This document shows positions 15,761 to 18,602 of a stretch of DNA of 18,602 nucleotides, in pieces; positions within the stretch are counted from its first letter, which is position 1; each line of letters begins with the position of its first letter. A model generated the notes under the pieces. That model did not search any database, had not been told where the DNA came from, and saw only the letters and a program-made list of their open reading frames with translations. Source of the stretch: Cyanobacteria bacterium UBA6984 (lineage in GTDB: Bacteria; Cyanobacteriota; Vampirovibrionia; Gastranaerophilales; Gastranaerophilaceae); NCBI GenBank assembly GCA_002450015.1, contig DJYG01000011.1, forward strand, positions 1-18,602, read 5' to 3'. The translations under genes were made by a program, and so were the position numbers.

Positions 15761-16585
15761 ATGAAAAAATTTATTTTACCATTGGGATATATAATTTTAA
15801 TTTTTATAGCAATAAGTATGTTATTTCCTTTTTTGGCGATGCTTAATATGGCATTTACTCCTGAAAATAATATTTTTAAAGACTCAGAAATCTTTTTCCA
15901 TACAGATTTTACTATTGACAATTTCAAACATGTTTTTAATGAAATTCCGATTACGAGATATTTTTTTAACAGTATGCTTGTAGCTTTTATAACAACTATT
16001 GGTCAGGTAATTATATCTGCTCTTGCAGGTTATTCTTTTGCTAGATTGAATTTTAAATATAAAGAATTTTGGTTTTTAGTAATTTTAGTAACTATGATGG
16101 TTCCGCCTCAAGTAAATATTATTCCTCTTTTTTTCCTTATGAGAGAATTGCATTTAGTTGATACTTATCCGGCTTTAATTCTTCCGGGAATTTTTGGAGG
16201 TTTTGGTGTGTTTATGATGCGTCAATATTTCCTTTCTCTGCCAAAAGATTTAGAAGATTCTGCAAAAATTGACGGATGTAATTTATTTCAGACGTTCTTT
16301 AAAATTGCGCTTCCTTTGGCTTTGCCCGCTGTTGTAACATTAACTATTTTTACATTTGTATCAACTTGGAACAGTTTTATGTGGCCTTTAATTATAACCA
16401 ATTCAGAAAGTATGAGAACTTTACCTGTCGGATTGGCTATATTTAAGGGAAGCTTTAGAGAGATTACGTTGTGGGGTGATTTGTTGGCTTGTTCAGTAAT
16501 TTGTACAATTCCTGTCATAATAATTTTCTTATTAGGTAAGAAATATTTCTTATCCGACTTACTATCCGGTGCGGTAAAAGAATAG
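15761..16585 (+). CDS. carbohydrate-type ABC transporter permease (MalG/UgpE family)
   Basis: This inner-membrane subunit of an ABC importer for sugars or similar solutes has 274 residues. It shows about six hydrophobic helices: roughly 5-30, 70-95, 103-125, 138-155, 185-208 and 240-260. The cytoplasmic EAA loop at 165-189 reads EDSAKIDGCNLFQTFFKIAL and contacts the ATPase. The C-terminus SDLLSGAVKE matches the family. No partner permease, binding protein or ATPase lies beside it, so it is an orphan here. The substrate cannot be deduced. The start has no clear ribosome site, but the N-terminus is complete by family length. Confidence 0.93.
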   Translation: MKKFILPLGYIILIFIAISMLFPFLAMLNMAFTPENNIFKDSEIFFHTDFTIDNFKHVFNEIPITRYFFNSMLVAFITTIGQVIISALAGYSFARLNFKYKEFWFLVILVTMMVPPQVNIIPLFFLMRELHLVDTYPALILPGIFGGFGVFMMRQYFLSLPKDLEDSAKIDGCNLFQTFFKIALPLALPAVVTLTIFTFVSTWNSFMWPLIITNSESMRTLPVGLAIFKGSFREITLWGDLLACSVICTIPVIIIFLLGKKYFLSDLLSGAVKE

Positions 16586-16645
16586 CCTTTTAAATAATAC
16601 AGTCAGGTAGTTAAAGTTGTTAATAAAAAATTGTAATATTCAAAT

Positions 16646-17341
16646 ATGCAAAATACAGTTACCCCAATTGCAAATGATACGTTCATTGCAATGTTTACGC
16701 ACGACCTTAAAACTCCTATAAATTCAGGAATTTTTGCTCTTGAAATGCTTTTAAAAGATAAATCAAATAATCTTAATGATTTTCAAAAGGAGTTACTTAA
16801 TGATTTACTAAATTCTTCAAAATACATGAAACGTTTAACTGAAAATGCTTTGTGCAAATTCAAAGCGGATAGCGGAAATTTGATTTTGAATAAAGAAATT
16901 TGTTCATTAAAAACTATCATAAAAAATTGCATAGAAGAAACAAAATATATTTTAAAAGATAAAAATCAAAAAATTAACTTTCATTGTTCACAAAAAGAAA
17001 TTACAGCAAATGTTGATGTTGTTGAATTTACAAGAATTGTTAACAATTTAATTTCAAACGCAAGTAAGTATTCTGCAAAAAATACTGAAATAAATATAAA
17101 ATTAAAAAAAATAAATCATAAAATATATTTTTCAATTCAAGATTTTGGCTGCGGAATAAAAATGCAAGAATTGGACAAAGCATTTGATAAATATGTTCGA
17201 TTTGCAAACAATCAAAAATCAGCAGGAACAGGTTTGGGATTGTATATAACAAAGCTGATTGTTGATGCTCATGGTGGAAATATTAAAATTAACAGTGAGC
17301 TTCAAAAAGGAACAACAATTTCTTTCAGCATTCCTGAATAA
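16646..17341 (+). CDS. soluble sensor-less histidine kinase (HisKA-HATPase)
   Basis: This two-component kinase has 231 residues. The dimerisation domain has the H-box FTHDLKTPI with phospho-acceptor His19. The catalytic domain has the N-box IVNNLISNASKYS (about 131-143), G1 DFGCGIK (166-172), an F-box-like FDKYVRF, and G2 GTGLGLYITK (194-203). It has no transmembrane segment, and only 18 residues precede the histidine, so there is no PAS, HAMP or other input domain. No response regulator is adjacent. It could receive its signal through a partner protein. The STAS-like gene 89 bases downstream is a candidate, which is inference only. No ribosome site is evident at the ATG. Confidence 0.92.
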   Translation: MQNTVTPIANDTFIAMFTHDLKTPINSGIFALEMLLKDKSNNLNDFQKELLNDLLNSSKYMKRLTENALCKFKADSGNLILNKEICSLKTIIKNCIEETKYILKDKNQKINFHCSQKEITANVDVVEFTRIVNNLISNASKYSAKNTEINIKLKKINHKIYFSIQDFGCGIKMQELDKAFDKYVRFANNQKSAGTGLGLYITKLIVDAHGGNIKINSELQKGTTISFSIPE

Positions 17342-17379
17342 ATCAAACTTTAGTTGGAATAATTTCATCTTTTTTTATA

Positions 17380-17399
17380 ATTTTAATTCAAATTAAAAT
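17380..17399. promoter_or_regulatory. 20-base perfect dyad upstream of the STAS-like gene
   Basis: ATTTTAATTCAAATTAAAAT is a perfect inverted repeat with 9-base arms around CA, about 30 bases before the next start codon. It could be an operator, but in such AT-rich DNA it may be chance. Confidence 0.3.
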
Positions 17400-17430
17400 G
17401 TAATAAAATAAATTGAGAAAGAGGTGAAAA

Positions 17431-17763
17431 ATGGAAAAAAAGTATGTAATAGATATTAAATCAAAAGAATTAAATTTCAAATCACTTGCGAATTTAGCAA
17501 TTTTGCTTGATAAAATGGATTTAAACACAAAACCAGTAGCGCTAGATTTAAAAGAAGTTGAAAGTGTAACAGAAGACTTTTTTACGTTTATAAAAAACTT
17601 TTCAGAAACAACAAAATTAACTCTTTTAAACATACCTTCGGAATTATTTGCGCTTTTGAACTTGAGAAGGTATGATAAAAATGTTAAAATGTTCAATAAT
17701 AATCTTGATTTTATTCAAGATAAAAATGAACTTATAAATAGAAAATTTCACATTGTAAAGTAA
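17431..17763 (+). CDS. STAS-like domain protein (anti-sigma-factor-antagonist fold)
   Basis: This 110-residue soluble protein has a pattern fitting the STAS fold. The strand KPVALDLKEVESV (34-46) is followed by a helix, and the strand KLTLLNIPSELFALLNL (62-78) resembles the conserved L.L.N.P....LL.L block. The segment that normally reads IDSSG, with the phosphorylated serine, is here VTEDF (46-50). Acidic Glu48 and Asp49 occupy the two serine positions. If the fold is right, the protein cannot be switched by serine phosphorylation in the usual way. It has a good GAGGTG ribosome site and is followed after 12 bases by the next gene. The fold call rests on pattern recognition only. Confidence 0.6.
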   Translation: MEKKYVIDIKSKELNFKSLANLAILLDKMDLNTKPVALDLKEVESVTEDFFTFIKNFSETTKLTLLNIPSELFALLNLRRYDKNVKMFNNNLDFIQDKNELINRKFHIVK

Positions 17764-17775
17764 TCGGATTACATT

Positions 17776-18477
17776 ATGGGTAAAATTCTTCAAAAAACAG
17801 TTTATTTATTGCTTGCGCTGCACGAAAAATTTTTAAGACGCAAAAATAAAAAATTACGTTCCAACCGACACAATTCAACAACTAAAACGGTTTTGAATAA
17901 TGGCTGTTCACTAAATTTGACGGTTAAAACCGAAGAAAATAAAGCCATTTTAGAAAAAAATCTTGCAGTGATTTTAAAAAGTTTTGAAAACAGTCCTGAG
18001 CAAATGTTACTATACATTGAAAGAAATGGTACTCCAGTTATAAGGCACGAAAATGCAATAAAAGTTCTGGATATAATTCGTGAAGAGCAGGGTTATATCC
18101 GAGAATTAAAAGGTTTGAAAGCTTTAATATTAAATTTTATGTTGTTTAAAAAGTTCAGTTTTAAATCATCAGAAATGTTTTTGATTAATGAGGGCAAAAT
18201 TGATACTTATGCAATGATACATCAATTTTATAAATGGTATGCAATGAAAACGGGTATGCCCGGATTTGATGTTAATGCACAAGATAATTTTAGAAAGTAT
18301 ATAGATGAAAAAAGTTATTTAAATTTAAATGCAATGGATATTGATGATATTCTTTCTCTTAAAGATGCAATAGCCAGAGATGTTGATGCTATAACATTTG
18401 TCGAAAAAATTGCAAAACAAAACGAAGGTAGTAAAAAAGCCATGAAAAAAATGACAGACGGCGGGGCTTCCGTATAA
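17776..18477 (+). CDS. protein of unknown function, 233 residues
   Basis: I do not recognise this protein. The first 40 residues are strongly basic (KFLRRKNKKLRSNRHN) with a short hydrophobic stretch, YLLLAL, too short for a membrane helix. The remaining part looks like a mixed alpha/beta soluble domain with many charged helices, for example AIKVLDIIREEQGYIRELKG and a DIDDILSLKDAIARDVDAI region. There is no signal peptide and no catalytic motif that I can name. It starts 12 bases after the STAS-like gene with only a weak ribosome site (GGATTA), so co-transcription and perhaps coupled translation are likely. Codon use resembles its neighbours. Confidence 0.75.
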   Translation: MGKILQKTVYLLLALHEKFLRRKNKKLRSNRHNSTTKTVLNNGCSLNLTVKTEENKAILEKNLAVILKSFENSPEQMLLYIERNGTPVIRHENAIKVLDIIREEQGYIRELKGLKALILNFMLFKKFSFKSSEMFLINEGKIDTYAMIHQFYKWYAMKTGMPGFDVNAQDNFRKYIDEKSYLNLNAMDIDDILSLKDAIARDVDAITFVEKIAKQNEGSKKAMKKMTDGGASV

Positions 18478-18545
18478 CTATTTGCAATAAGTAACGGTTT
18501 CGCTTAATGTAACATTGCGGCGTCCTACCGAAAGCTCAAAAAAAA

Positions 18546-18580
18546 TAGCAAGACTCGGGATCGAACCGAGGACCTCCTGG
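18546..18580 (-). tRNA. tRNA-like 3' half (T arm and acceptor strand), incomplete
   Basis: Read on the minus strand, there is a perfect T arm CTCGG-TTCGATC-CCGAG (18570-18554). It is preceded by a 5-base variable region AGGTC and a CCAGG that would be the 3' anticodon stem. It is followed by TCTTGCT plus discriminator A, then a T run. The expected partner CCTGG and a loop with U at position 33 are absent: bases 18581-18602 read GC-rich, then AT-rich. CCA is not encoded. The rest may lie beyond the window end, or the tRNA is broken. Confidence 0.4.
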
Positions 18581-18602
18581 ACTCTGCCGAGAAAAACAAT
18601 TA

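Noticed and set aside
16586..16645. Promoter TTAAAG-17-TAATAT before the histidine kinase gene
   Set aside because: The -35 match is only three of six, and in this base composition such pairs are expected by chance.
18546..18602. tmRNA 3' end
   Set aside because: The acceptor strand TCTTGCTA does not pair with the GGGG-type 5' end usual for tmRNA, and the AGGTC variable region is typical of an ordinary tRNA.

Overview
The window is AT-rich bacterial chromosome, mostly housekeeping genes. At the right end is a more accessory stretch with repeats, a pilin-like gene and a small signalling cluster. The prepilin-type signal around AFTLAETLIVMGIIGVVAAL, the low GC and the atpA-atpG order suggest a gut Gastranaerophilales (Vampirovibrionia/Melainabacteria) relative. 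This assignment is inference from style and was not tested. All sixteen intact stop codons are TAA or TAG.

Left part, plus strand: the 3' end of atpA, then atpG (F1 ATP synthase alpha and gamma), then uvrA (nucleotide excision repair). Between atpG and uvrA lie a hidden relic of a pilin-like gene tail on the minus strand and a TTTAAA microsatellite. A bidirectional hairpin terminator separates uvrA from the convergent minus-strand cluster.

Centre, minus strand, read from right to left: eno, murA, a small protein with a duplicated RWY..DP motif, mfd, and a secreted parvulin-type peptidyl-prolyl isomerase lipoprotein. The last four are tightly packed, with a 17-base overlap, a TAATG junction and an 11-base gap. 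murA also has a near-consensus promoter of its own just after the eno stop. The cluster mixes glycolysis (PEP made by enolase is the co-substrate of MurA), peptidoglycan precursor synthesis, transcription-coupled repair and envelope protein folding. Divergent from eno run glmU (UDP-GlcNAc, the other MurA substrate) and a dCMP-deaminase family gene, ending at a strong bidirectional terminator.

Right part: a small unknown gene and a pilin-like gene on the minus strand. The pilin-like gene has an unusually long leader that appears to contain an in-frame REP-like repeat. Next is 500 bases without a gene, carrying two palindromic elements of about 90 and 150 bases. Then, on the plus strand, come an orphan sugar-type ABC permease, a soluble histidine kinase with no sensor domain, a STAS-like protein with a changed phosphorylation site, and an unrecognised 233-residue protein. 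The window closes with a sequence on the minus strand that looks like the 3' half of a tRNA but has no matching anticodon stem. I see no CRISPR array, no intact transposase and no complete RNA gene.
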